From Acidimicrobiales bacterium (GTDB lineage Bacteria; Actinomycetota; Acidimicrobiia; Acidimicrobiales; SZUA-35): a stretch of 64,000 nucleotides of DNA. Location: contig JANQPB010000035.1 of the NCBI GenBank assembly GCA_028285495.1, positions 1 through 64,000 of the forward strand, in the 5' to 3' direction. This document shows positions 33,108-42,300 of this stretch, in pieces (the stretch's first letter is position 1; every line of letters begins with the position of its first letter). The notes under the pieces were generated by a model. The model had not been told where the DNA came from. It searched no databases and saw only the letters and a program-made list of their open reading frames with translations. The position numbers and the translations under genes were made by a program.

Positions 33108-34184
33108 CTACTCGAAGCGACGGATGTCGACGAGTGGCGGCGGACGATTGAGGTAGGCGTAGAGCCCCAGCCCGACGCCGCCGAGGAGCACGAACAGGGC
33201 GGCGAGCGCGGCCAGCAGCAGGACCGGAAGGCCGTCGGACGGTTCCTCCACCGATGGCGCGGCGACCGCCTGGTCCGCCGGCAGTCCGTCGACCGAGTCA
33301 CCGACGCCCTGGACCGACGTGGGCAGCGAGCCCGATCCGGCCAGCCCGGTGAGCGTGGTCGTGGTGGACGGCTCGGTCGAGGTGGTGGTCGTCGGCGCCG
33401 TGGTGCTGGTGGTCGAGGTGGTGGTCGTCGGCGCTGTCGTCGTGGTGGAGGTGGTCGTCGAGCTCGAGGTCGTCGTCGAGTCGCTCGTCGTGGTCGACTC
33501 CGACGTGCTCGTGGTCGTCGAGTCGCTCGTCGAGGTGGTGGTCGACGACTCGGTCGTCGTGGTGGTCGACGTCGTCGAGGTGGTCGTGGTGGTCGGCGGG
33601 TTGACGAAGCCGTACGTCGGGCCCTGGAAGCTGTTGTTGCCGGCGGTCGGGTCGTCGAACAGGTTCCGGGAGCCGGACACCTCGGCCACGAACGTGAGGG
33701 CACCGGCCAGGGCCTCGGGATGCCGGTGGCCGATGCGGAGCCGGATCTCCTCGTTCTCGGCCAGGGCCTGGCGGTTGGTGCACTGGATCACCAGGCGGGT
33801 GCCATTGCCGCAGCCGCCACCGGAGGCGGCCACGAGGTCGCCACCGGCGTTGAACCGCGCCACCTCCATCGGGGCCTGGTCGGCGCTGTCGGACCGGTCG
33901 ACGAACAGCACGAGCAGCAGGCTGTCGGCCGGGATCGGCGACGGGCCGTTGTTGCGGATCGTCAGCTCGTAGACCATCGTGTCGCCGGTGGTGACCCCAC
34001 CGCCGGGCGGGCCCTCCTGGACGGCGCCGATGAGCTGCAGATCGGCCTGGGGCAGCACGACGCCGGCGACCGGCCGCACGAGGGCCAGGGGGGCGAGCAG
34101 GAGCCCGAGCACGGCGAGCGACCGGGCGACCCGTGTCGACCGGAACAACCTCGCCGCTGGAAACTGTCGGGGACTGGGTCCCAA
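33108..34184 (-). CDS. secreted Thr/Ser-rich surface protein with C-terminal membrane anchor
   Basis: A 358-residue protein. A signal peptide (about residues 19-40) precedes a beta-rich domain (about 45-195) resembling DUF11/CARDB-type extracellular modules (YELTIRNNGPSPIPADSLLL). A low-complexity linker of about 90 residues, almost only Thr and Ser, follows. A membrane helix (about 322-345) and a short basic tail end the protein. It looks like a stalked cell-surface protein, probably O-glycosylated. TTG 34184 is selected by GGAG in the leader and the signal peptide. It lies head-on to mftC. Function unknown. Confidence 0.75.
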   Translation of the reverse strand: MGPSPRQFPAARLFRSTRVARSLAVLGLLLAPLALVRPVAGVVLPQADLQLIGAVQEGPPGGGVTTGDTMVYELTIRNNGPSPIPADSLLLVLFVDRSDSADQAPMEVARFNAGGDLVAASGGGCGNGTRLVIQCTNRQALAENEEIRLRIGHRHPEALAGALTFVAEVSGSRNLFDDPTAGNNSFQGPTYGFVNPPTTTTTSTTSTTTTTESSTTTSTSDSTTTSTSESTTTSDSTTTSSSTTTSTTTTAPTTTTSTTSTTAPTTTTSTEPSTTTTLTGLAGSGSLPTSVQGVGDSVDGLPADQAVAAPSVEEPSDGLPVLLLAALAALFVLLGGVGLGLYAYLNRPPPLVDIRRFE

Positions 34185-34404
34185 GGAATCTCCGCCTCGT
34201 GGTTCGGTCCGACCGCCCGCAGGCTCCGTCGGCTCTCCCGCGCCGCTCGACCCTGTATATCAGACCGCTGCGTGAGCCCCACGACATCACCGCCGAAGCG
34301 GAATCGCCCATCGCTCCGGGCCGATGGACCCCATCGCTGCACCCGCTACGGTGGATCCACCCACGGGGGCGGATGCCCCGAGGGTGAACAGAAAGAAGGA
34401 AGAC

Positions 34405-34968
34405 ATGTCGAATCTGGTCGACGGGATCATGGATCAGCTCGGTCCCGCCGGGGTGGCGCAGATCGCGAAGTCCCTTGGTGTAGACGAGAGCGTGATGGGC
34501 CCGGCGGTCGCGGCGGCGGTCCCGGCCATCCTCGGAGGCATGGCCCGCAACACCAGCCAACCGGCCGGCGCCGAGTCGCTGTCCTCGGCCCTCAACGACC
34601 ACAGCCCGTCGATCTTCGACGCCCTCGGTGGCCTGCTCGGCGGCGGTGGCGACGGGGCGAAGATCCTCGGGCACGTCTTCGGGGGCCGCCAGCCCAACGT
34701 CGAGCAGAACCTCGCCGGCCAGAGCGGTCTCAACCTCGACGTGATCATGAAGCTGCTGCCGATCCTGGCCCCGCTGGTCATGGGCTACCTGTCGCGCGAG
34801 AAGCAGAGCCGCGGGCTCGACGCCGGCGGTGTCGGGGCCATGCTCGGCGAGGAGCGGCAGGCGGCCGAGACCCGCCAGCCCGGGCTTGGTGGCCTGGCCT
34901 CGATCCTCGACGCCGACGGTGACGGCTCGATCATCGACGACGTCCTGGGCAAGATCACCGGCCAGTAG
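34405..34968 (+). CDS. DUF937 family protein
   Basis: A 187-residue DUF937 (YidB-like) protein. It has repeated amphipathic helices with Gly-Gly turns (GPAVAAAVPAILGGMARN, then FDALGGLLGGGGDGAK) and a second helical repeat (LDVIMKLLPILAPLVMGYL). The C-terminus is a DxDxDG loop (LDADGDGSIIDDVLGKI) that looks like a single EF-hand or dockerin-like calcium site. The ATG at 34405 has AAGGA at 34396-34400, and a -10-like TACGGT is at 34347-34352. It lies between the surface-protein gene and mftE. DUF937 proteins have no settled role. Confidence 0.85.
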   Translation: MSNLVDGIMDQLGPAGVAQIAKSLGVDESVMGPAVAAAVPAILGGMARNTSQPAGAESLSSALNDHSPSIFDALGGLLGGGGDGAKILGHVFGGRQPNVEQNLAGQSGLNLDVIMKLLPILAPLVMGYLSREKQSRGLDAGGVGAMLGEERQAAETRQPGLGGLASILDADGDGSIIDDVLGKITGQ

Positions 34969-35006
34969 GGCCGACGGTCGGAACCGCTCGACGTTCCGAC
35001 TCCACC

Positions 35007-35732
35007 GTGGAGCGCCGCGACCGTCGTCTCGGGCCGATGACCTGGCCCGAGACGACGCGCTCGGCCGTGACCGGCGGGCGACCGACGCTCGTCGTCCCCC
35101 TCGGGGCGACCGAGCAGCACGGACCGCACCTGCCGCTGGCCACCGACACCCTGATCGCCCGAGCGTGGGCCGGCGCCGTGGCCGACCGGCTCGGCGACGC
35201 CGTCGTCGCCCCGGCCCTGGCCTTCGGGTCCTCGGGCGAGCACCAGGGTTTCGCCGGCACGCTGTCGATCGGCTGGCCGGCCCTGCGCCTGGTCGTCGTC
35301 GAGCTCGCCCGCTCGGCGGCGGCGACGTTCGGTCGCCTCGTGCTGCTGTCCGGCCACGCCGGCAACCTCCACCCCATGGCCGAGGCCGCCGAGCAGCTCC
35401 GACACGAGGGCCACGACGTCGTCGACCTGGTGCCGACCTGGCCGGCCGCCTCCGGCTTCACCGTCGACGCCCACGCCGGCCGAACCGAGACGTCGCTCAT
35501 GCTGCACCTCCACCCGGACCTCGTCCGGCTCGACCTCGCGGAGCCCGGCCGGACGGAGAGCCTCGATCAGCTCATCGACCAGCTGATGGACGAGGGGGTC
35601 CTGGCCGTGGCGGCCAACGGTGTCCTCGGCGATCCGACGGGCGCCTCGGCGGACGAGGGCCGCCGCCTGTTCGACGACCTGGTGATCCGCACCGTCGCCG
35701 CCATCGAGGGCCGACCGGTCGACGGGCGCTGA
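35007..35732 (+). CDS. mftE: mycofactocin peptidase MftE (creatininase family)
   Basis: Metal-dependent amidohydrolase-fold peptidase that releases the modified Val-Tyr unit from MftA, 241 residues. Metal ligands of the creatininase family are visible: Glu and His in GATEQHGPHLPLATDT, His in LSGHAGNLHPM and Glu in GRTETSLMLHL. GTG 35007 gives ten extra residues before the conserved MTWPETT, and ATG 35037 is an equally good start; neither has a clear Shine-Dalgarno. Two unrelated genes separate it from mftC, whereas in the usual order only mftD does. Confidence 0.92.
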   Translation: MERRDRRLGPMTWPETTRSAVTGGRPTLVVPLGATEQHGPHLPLATDTLIARAWAGAVADRLGDAVVAPALAFGSSGEHQGFAGTLSIGWPALRLVVVELARSAAATFGRLVLLSGHAGNLHPMAEAAEQLRHEGHDVVDLVPTWPAASGFTVDAHAGRTETSLMLHLHPDLVRLDLAEPGRTESLDQLIDQLMDEGVLAVAANGVLGDPTGASADEGRRLFDDLVIRTVAAIEGRPVDGR

Positions 35733-35758
35733 CCGCGGTCGGCCGTCGACCGGTCCCA

Positions 35759-35789
35759 TTGGGTCCGGTCAACGGCCCCTGGCTACCCT
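35759..35789 (+). promoter_or_regulatory. candidate promoter of the MoxR-VWA pair
   Basis: TTGGGT (35759-35764) and TACCCT (35784-35789) are separated by 19 bp and lie about 51 bp upstream of the MoxR GTG, whose leader contains GGAGG. Confidence 0.4.
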
Positions 35790-35840
35790 TTGTCCTCGCC
35801 GGGTGCATCGGGTGCCCGCAGCCGACCGCGGAGGCCGTAC

Positions 35841-36824
35841 GTGACCCACGACCAGTCACCCGAGGTGTACGGCCCGTCGACGCTGGCCGCGCTTCGCCGG
35901 GAGGTGGTCGGACGGTCCCGGGAGGCCGAACTGGTGGTGGCGGCGCTGATGGCCGGCCGCCACCTGCTGCTCGAAGGACCGCCCGGCACCGGCAAGTCGA
36001 CGCTGCTGCGGGCCGTGTCCGACGCCGCGGCCCAGGACATGGCCTTCGTCGAGGGCAACGCCGACCTGACCCCGGCCCGACTGGCCGGCCACTTCGACCC
36101 GGCCCAGGTGATGGAGGCCGGCTACACCCCCGAGGTCTGGATCGACGGTCCGCTCGTGCGGGCGCTGCGCGACGGCCACCTCCTCTACCTCGAGGAGATC
36201 AACCGGATCCCCGAGGAGACCCTGAACCTGCTGGTCACCGTGATGTCCGAGGGCGAGCTCACCGTGCCTCGGCTCGGTCGGATCGAAGCCGATCCCCGCT
36301 TCCGGCTGGTGGCGGCCATGAACCCCTTCGACGCCGTCGGCACGGCCCGCATCTCGGGGGCCATCTACGACCGGGTCTGCCGGGTGGCCATGGGCTACCA
36401 GGACGCCGGCGAGGAGGCCGACATCGCAGCCCGGGCCTCCGACCTCCCGGCCGACCACATCGCCAAGGTGGTCGAGGTCGTGCGAGCGACCCGCGACCAC
36501 GCCGAGGTCCGGGTCGGTTCGTCGGTCCGGGGGGCGGTCGACCTGCTGCTGCTGTCCGAGGATCTCGGCCGGTTGCGTGGGCTCCCGGCCACCGACTTCG
36601 ACGTCGGGCTCGACTCGGCCTTCGCCGCCCTGTCCGGCCGCATCCGGCTCAACGACTCGACGAACGTGACCGCCGAGGAGGTCGTGACCGAGCTGTGGCA
36701 CGCGTTCCTCGGACCCCCGCCGGAGGAATCGGTCGCCGACGGCGACGCCCAGGATGGTGACTCGGCGGGAAAAGCTCCCCGCCGCCTGGCGGCGACCCCG
36801 ATGCCGACGACGACCGCATCCTGA
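35841..36824 (+). CDS. MoxR-like AAA+ ATPase next to mftE
   Basis: A 327-residue AAA+ ATPase of the ChlI/MoxR group. Walker A is GPPGTGKSTLL (about 48-58), Walker B is LLYLEEINR, and sensor 1 is VAAMNPF. It is distinct from the MoxR proteins at 7245 and 58730 in lacking the QNP motif. GTG 35841 is chosen for GGAGG at 35830-35834. The final 16 residues, after Lys311, are Pro/Arg/Thr-rich and are reached only if the ribosome does not shift at G-GGA-AAA (36767-36773). The stop overlaps CTG 36821. It pairs with the VWA gene as in magnesium-chelatase-like I/D systems. Confidence 0.88.
   Translation: MTHDQSPEVYGPSTLAALRREVVGRSREAELVVAALMAGRHLLLEGPPGTGKSTLLRAVSDAAAQDMAFVEGNADLTPARLAGHFDPAQVMEAGYTPEVWIDGPLVRALRDGHLLYLEEINRIPEETLNLLVTVMSEGELTVPRLGRIEADPRFRLVAAMNPFDAVGTARISGAIYDRVCRVAMGYQDAGEEADIAARASDLPADHIAKVVEVVRATRDHAEVRVGSSVRGAVDLLLLSEDLGRLRGLPATDFDVGLDSAFAALSGRIRLNDSTNVTAEEVVTELWHAFLGPPPEESVADGDAQDGDSAGKAPRRLAATPMPTTTAS
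36767..36794 (+). promoter_or_regulatory. candidate programmed -1 ribosomal frameshift signal
   Basis: In the MoxR frame the sequence reads G-GGA-AAA (36767-36773), a canonical X-XXY-YYZ slippery heptamer. After a 6-nt spacer comes the stem CGCCGC / GCGGCG with a CTG loop (36780-36794). A -1 shift enters exactly the frame of the VWA gene, which has no ATG, GTG or TTG in its first 80 codons. The predicted fusion is 632 residues. Functionality is inference. Confidence 0.5.
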
Positions 36825-37738
36825 CCGGCGACGAGGCCGAGGAGGCCCTGGCCGACGAGCGTCGACGCACGATCAGCCGCCGCGAGCTCGACCGCAACGA
36901 GTCGTTCGCCGACATCTCGCCGGAACTGGGTGAGCTCGACCAGGAGGCGTTCGACGAACTGCTGGCGGAGACACCGGACGAGGCGCTCGAACTGCTGGCG
37001 GCCATGTCGCAGGCGACCGACGTCGGCCTCGCCGCCCTGGCCCGGCGCCTGGCCGGCCGGCTGGTGCTCGACCTGACCAGGGTCGGGACCGCCCGGTCCC
37101 GCGGCGTCGGCAAGCTGGTGTCGGTGCCCGCAGCGGCCGACGCGGGCGACCTCGACGTCGATGCCAGCCTCGAGAGCCTGGTCACCGCACGGGTCGAGCG
37201 CCGCCCGGCCAACCTGGAGGAGCTCATGGCCACCGGCTGGCGTCGCCCCAACACGGCGATCTGCCTGCTGGTCGACCGCTCGGGCTCGATGAACGGCCAG
37301 CGGCTGGCCAGCGCCGCCCTGGCGGCGGCGGTGTGCAGCTGGCGGGCACCGGCCGAGTTCGCCGTGCTCGCCTTCGGCGATCGGGTGGTCTCGATCAAGG
37401 ACATCGACCGGAGGAAGGCCCCCGAAGACGTCGTCGCCCAGGTCCTGGCCCTCCGCGGCCACGGCACGACCGACGTCGCCCTGGCGCTGCGGGCGGCCGC
37501 TCGCCAGCTCGACCGGTCCCGGGCCGCCCGCAAGCTGACCGTGCTGCTGTCCGACGCCGAGGTGACCACCGGCGGCGATCCGATCCCCGCCGCCCGATCG
37601 CTCGAGGAGCTCACGATCCTCGCCCCCGAGGACGAGCCGGACCATGCCAGGGCCCTGGCCGACTCGTGTGGGGCCAGGATCGCCGAGGTCGGCGGCCCGT
37701 TCTCGGTCCTCGACGCCCTCCGTATCCTGGTGCAGTGA
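36821..37738 (+). CDS. VWA domain protein, start unresolved
   Basis: Partner of the MoxR ATPase. From CTG 36821 it has 305 residues. An acidic helical N-terminus (LTGDEAEEALADERRR) leads to a VWA domain (about 150-290) with an intact MIDAS: DRSGSMNG, Thr in GHGTTDVAL and Asp in LLSDAEVTTGGD. Coding character extends back past any standard start; the first ATG is at 37004, which would remove about 60 clearly coding residues. Either CTG is used, overlapping the MoxR stop as CTGA, or it is made as a frameshift fusion with MoxR. The in-frame stop upstream is at 36758-36760. Confidence 0.8.
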   Translation: MTGDEAEEALADERRRTISRRELDRNESFADISPELGELDQEAFDELLAETPDEALELLAAMSQATDVGLAALARRLAGRLVLDLTRVGTARSRGVGKLVSVPAAADAGDLDVDASLESLVTARVERRPANLEELMATGWRRPNTAICLLVDRSGSMNGQRLASAALAAAVCSWRAPAEFAVLAFGDRVVSIKDIDRRKAPEDVVAQVLALRGHGTTDVALALRAAARQLDRSRAARKLTVLLSDAEVTTGGDPIPAARSLEELTILAPEDEPDHARALADSCGARIAEVGGPFSVLDALRILVQ

Positions 37739-37775
37739 GCCACGGGAGTCGTCCCCGATCCGCCACCCGCCGGCG

Positions 37776-39323
37776 ATGAATCGAGGCGCAGCCGCCGACC
37801 TGGACGCCAGCTGCCTGGTCGAGCCGACACCCGACCTGCGCACGGTCGACGGTGGGCGGGTCCTGATCGGCGGTGCGCCCCTCCGCCTGCTCCGATTGGC
37901 CGATGACGGCGCCGCGGTGGTGCGGCGCTGGTTCGCCGGTCAGCCGGTCGGCGACTCGCCGGCCCACCGGCGCCTCGCCCGGCGCCTGGAGGAGGGCGGC
38001 CTGGCCCACATCCGCTGGCCCGCCGCCGGTGCCGAGACCGCCGGCTCGGGTCCGGGCCGACGGCCGGCTCCGGCCACGACGGTGTCGGTCATCGTGCCGA
38101 CCCACGACGACCATGACGAGCTGGCCCGCACCCTCGCCTCGCTCTCGGACCACCGGACGGCCACGACTGCGGCGACTGCGGCGACTGCGGCGACCAGCAT
38201 CGACGTGGTCGTCGTCGATGACGGGTCGAGCGCGCCCCCCGAACCAGGCCCCGGGGTCCGCCTCCTCCTCCGCCGCCGGCGGGCGGGCGGGCCGGCCGCC
38301 GCCCGCCAGACCGGGCTCGATGCCATCGACACGGACCTGGTGGTCTTCGTCGACGCCGGCGTCGTCCTCGCCCGGTCCACCCTGGCCGGCCTGATCCGGG
38401 CGTTCGACGATCCGGCCGTCGTGGCCGCCGCCCCAAGGGTCCGATCCGAGCCCCTCCCCCACCCCGTGGCCCGCTACGAGCTGCACCGCTCGCCGCTCGA
38501 CCTCGGCCCCGTCGAGTCGCTCGTCGGCCCCGGCCGGGCCGTGCCCTACGTCCCGACCGCCTGCCTGGCCGTCCGGGCCGAGGCCGTGGCCGCCGCCGGC
38601 GGCTTCGACCCCGGCCTGCGCTACGGCGAGGACGTCGACCTCGTGTGGCGGCTCGGCCGGCTCGGCCACGTCCGCTACCTCCCCGACCTCGGTGCCACCC
38701 ACCGGCCCCGGCCGACGCTGCCCGCCCTCCTCACCCAGCGCCGGGCCTACGGGTCGTCGGCCGCCCCCCTCGCCGAGCGGCACGGCCACGAGGCGCTGGC
38801 CCCGTGTCGGGTCTCCGGGTGGACGGTCGCGGTCGTCTGGCTCGCCCTGAGCGGCCGGCCGGTGGCCGCCGGACTGACCGCCGTCGGCACCGGGTTGGCC
38901 CTGGCCCCCAAGCTCGAGCCGCTCCCCGACGTCCGGGCCGAGGCGATGGCCCTGACGCTGCGGGGTCACTGGTACGGCGGCCGCTCGATCGTGACCGCCG
39001 TCGCCCGAACCTGGGCCCCGCTCGTGCTCGTCGCACCGGTGCTCGGGCCCCGAGCGGCCCGTCTGGCCAGGGTGGCGGCCGTCGTCGGCGTGGCCCGCCG
39101 CCTGCTCGATGGCCCCCGCCGCCCCGGAGCGGCGGCACTCGACCTGGCGATCGGAGCCGCCGACGACCTGGCCTACGCGGCGGGCGTGTGGGAGGGCGCA
39201 GTCCGCCACCGGATCACCGGACCGCTCCGCCCGGTGCTCACGTCGTGGCCCGAGCCGGGTCCGGGCCTGATGGCTCGGCTGACCGGCCTGGCCGAGCGGG
39301 CCGGGCGAGCTATTCGGCGATGA
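37776..39323 (+). CDS. mftF: mycofactocin glycosyltransferase MftF
   Basis: GT2-family enzyme that adds glucose units to the mycofactocin head, 515 residues. The N-terminal MftF-specific region (about 1-80, with VLIGGAPLRLLRLADDGAAVV) precedes the GT-A domain. That domain has VSVIVPTHDDHDELARTL, VVVDDGS and a metal-site VFVDAG, then YGEDVDLVWRLGRLGHVRYL. The C-terminal third is hydrophobic with several membrane segments. A 9-bp DNA repeat at 38165-38191 encodes an Ala-Thr run. ATG 37776 is 37 nt after the VWA stop; the 3' end overlaps the convergent NYN gene by 14 bp. Confidence 0.93.
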   Translation: MNRGAAADLDASCLVEPTPDLRTVDGGRVLIGGAPLRLLRLADDGAAVVRRWFAGQPVGDSPAHRRLARRLEEGGLAHIRWPAAGAETAGSGPGRRPAPATTVSVIVPTHDDHDELARTLASLSDHRTATTAATAATAATSIDVVVVDDGSSAPPEPGPGVRLLLRRRRAGGPAAARQTGLDAIDTDLVVFVDAGVVLARSTLAGLIRAFDDPAVVAAAPRVRSEPLPHPVARYELHRSPLDLGPVESLVGPGRAVPYVPTACLAVRAEAVAAAGGFDPGLRYGEDVDLVWRLGRLGHVRYLPDLGATHRPRPTLPALLTQRRAYGSSAAPLAERHGHEALAPCRVSGWTVAVVWLALSGRPVAAGLTAVGTGLALAPKLEPLPDVRAEAMALTLRGHWYGGRSIVTAVARTWAPLVLVAPVLGPRAARLARVAAVVGVARRLLDGPRRPGAAALDLAIGAADDLAYAAGVWEGAVRHRITGPLRPVLTSWPEPGPGLMARLTGLAERAGRAIRR

Positions 39324-42300
39324 AGAGGTCCAGCAGCTGACCGTTGTTGAGCACGGCGGCACCGCGGTCGGCCGCAGCGGCCGCCAGATCGCCGTCGTCG
39401 GTGACGAGCGCGATCGGCCACTGCTCGGGGTAGGCGTCGACCAGCTCGTCGAGCGCCGCGGTCGGTGGCGTCGGCGGCGTGCTCAGCCGGATCCGCACGG
39501 CCCGCGACGCCGGCAGCGCATCGTCGTCACCCAGTCGCCCGTCGAACACGACGTCCGGTGCGGCACCGCTGCTGCTCGACAGGTCGGCGAGGTAGGTGAC
39601 GAGGGCGTCCCGCTGCTGGGCCACCGGCAGGCTCGGCCAGCCCATCTGGGCGACCGAGTCGCCGTCGACCAGCAGCACCACGTCTGGTGAGCCGACCACG
39701 TACCGGGCCACGGCGACCTCGTCGTCGACGATGTCACCGGGGACCTCGATGCGCCGCCGCTTCGACCCGCCCGGCCGGTTGACCGCCAGGTCGGGCTCGG
39801 CGGGGGAGAACGCATCGGTGGCGTCGCCGAGGATGCTCGGCGGGCCCGATCCAACGGCGAGGGCCTCGTCGATGTCCTCGGCCGACAGCTCCGTCGGTGT
39901 GCGGGCCAGCTCGGCTGCGAGGTCCAGCTCGTCGTCGTTCGAGGCGTCGAGCTCGGACAGATCGCCTGGTCCGAAGCTGTTGACCTTCATCGAGATCAGC
40001 TCGGAGACGGCGTCGAGCTCGTCGTCGTCGACATCGGCATCGGCATCGGCATCGGCATCGACGACACCGTTGTCGCTGCCGACCGACTCGATCGGCTCGA
40101 CCGGGGCCTCCTCGACCTCGGTCATCTCGGCCATTTCGGCCATCTCGGCCGAGGCCGGCGAGGCCTCGTCGGCGTCGGCGAACACGCCGATCGGTGCGGA
40201 TTCGGCGTCGGCCACCTCGTCGGCCGGCGTGTCCTCGACCTCCTCGTCGACCGCAGGCGTGTCGGCGGTGATCTCCGCCAGGTCGAGCGCGGGCAGTTGC
40301 TCGTCGTCGGCACCGATCCCGGGCAGCTCGTTCGGACCGGCGATCGAATCGAGCATCGAGGGACCACGCAACGCGCTGCGGACCTCAGCGGCCATCGAAT
40401 CGAGCTCGTCGCCGCTCTCGGCCTCGGCGACCGGCGTGGCGTCGAGCAGCGGGTCGACCGGCGGAGCACCGATGTCGGACCCTGGCAGGGCGGCGTCTCG
40501 GGCCTCCAGCTCGGCCGTGGTGCTGGCCAACTCGACCCTGGCCGCAGCCAGTTCGTTGCGGAGCTGCTCGAGCTCGGCGGTGGCCTCCTGCAGCTCGGAC
40601 CTGGTCGACGCCAGCTCGTCGGCGTCGACCTCGACGCCCGGCATCGCCGAGGCGATCTCGTCGACCGGTTCGGGGGCCGGCTGCGCCCGCAGCTCGTCGA
40701 GCTCGGCCCGCAGTGCCTCCAGCTCGCCCTCGCGCTCGGCCAGGGTCTCGGTGGTCTCGCGGAGCTGCGACTCGGTCTGCGTGTTGGCGTCGAGCGTGCC
40801 CCGCAGACCCTTGATCTCGGCTGCGTCGGCGTTGCGGGCCCCGAGCACGGTGCGGAGCTCGCTCTCCTTGATCTGCAGCGCGACCGTGGCCTCGTCGACC
40901 TCCTTCTTGGCCGCTGCGAGGGCGCCCCGGAGGTCGTGCAGCTCGTCGTCACGGTCCTGGAGCGTGACCCGCAGCTCGTCGACGGTGCCGTCCGAGGTGG
41001 CCCGCTCGGAGATCGCCAGATCGCGTGCACGCTCGACGTCGACCAGGCGGGCCTGGACGTCGGCGAGCTGGTCGTCGAGGTCGGCCCTGGCGGCGACGAG
41101 CTGCTCGTTCTGACGGGCGGCGCCGTCGAGCTCGGACCGGAGCGCCTTGGCCGCCTCGTCGTGGCTGGCCCGGGCGGCGGCGACCTCGGCCGTCAGCTCG
41201 TCTCGCTCCCGCCGGACGTTCTCGGCCTCGGCCAGCTCGGCCTGCAGGGAGACGATCTGGTCGTTTGCCGCGGTGAGCTGCTGGTCGACCTCGGCCCGGC
41301 CGGACGCGACCCGCTCGATCTCCTCACCGGCCTCGTCGAGCTGGAGCCGGACGGCCTCGATGGCGGCCTCGTGGGCCGATCGGGCCTCGGCCAGCTGGGC
41401 CGCCAACTCATCCCGCTCCTGCTTGACGACCAGCGCCGCGGTCAGCTCGCCCTCGAGCCGCTCGGCCGTCGTCAGCAGCGTGTCGCGTTCGTCGAGCAGC
41501 GCCCGCTGCTCGGCCGCCGTCCGCTCGGCCATGTCGTCGAGCTCGAGCAGACGGTTGGCCAGCTCCTCGCGCTGACGGCGCTCCATCTGCAGCTCGGTCT
41601 CGAGTGAGCGGGAGCGCTCCTGGACCTCGCCGAGCTGGTCCTGGGCGGCGCCCCGCTCGCCGACGGCGGTGGCCAACTCGGCCCGCAGCTGACCGCGCTC
41701 TTCGAGCAGCTCGTCGCGGCCGGCCAGCAGATTGTCGCGCTCGACGATGAGGCCCTCGACCTTCGACCTGGCCGACTGCTCGCTCTCGTCGAGGTCGGCC
41801 AGGCGGGCGACGACGACGTCGTACTCGACCCGGATCTCGTTGAGCGCCCGGCGGTCGGCGTCGTTGCGCTGCCGGCTCTCGGCCTGCTCGTCGAGCAGGT
41901 CGGCCAGACCGACCTGGAGCTCGGCCAGCTGGCTCTGCAGTCCGTCGCGCTCGGCCCGGAGGGCGCCCAGCTCGGCCGCCGTCCGCTCGGCGTCGATCTT
42001 GAGGGCCTCGTACTGGGTGGTCGTGACCTCGAGGGCCGTCTCGGACTCGCCGAGCCGGGCCCGCAGGTCGATCCGCTCGCTCTTGATGGCGGCGGTCTCC
42101 GCCGTGAGGGTGTTGAGCTGCTCCTCGTAGTTCTCGGCCTGGCCGATGATCCGGGCCAGCTCGCGGCTGGTGCTCTCCAGCTCGGCCGTGGCGGTCTTGT
42201 GGGAGTGGACCAGCTCGACCAGGTCGACGCCGCCGGTCTTCTCGGTGATGTCGTCGAGCTGGGCCCGGAACTCGTCACGCTCGGCCCGCATCGTGGCCCG

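Noticed and set aside
33355..33600. Dense repeat array of GTCGTGGTCG-type units, at first sight CRISPR-like
   Set aside because: It has no equal spacers and encodes the Thr/Ser linker of the surface protein in one frame.
37004..37738. VWA gene starting at ATG 37004
   Set aside because: About 60 residues of coding-quality sequence in the same frame lie directly upstream, joined to the MoxR junction.
38165..38191. Three copies of GACTGCGGC in mftF
   Set aside because: In-frame Ala/Thr linker after the first strand of the glycosyltransferase domain; not a regulatory site.
40031..40160. Short tandem units (CATCGG, then TCGGCCAT) within the NYN gene
   Set aside because: Coding microrepeats giving Asp-Ala and Ala-Glu-Met runs; no sign of independent function.
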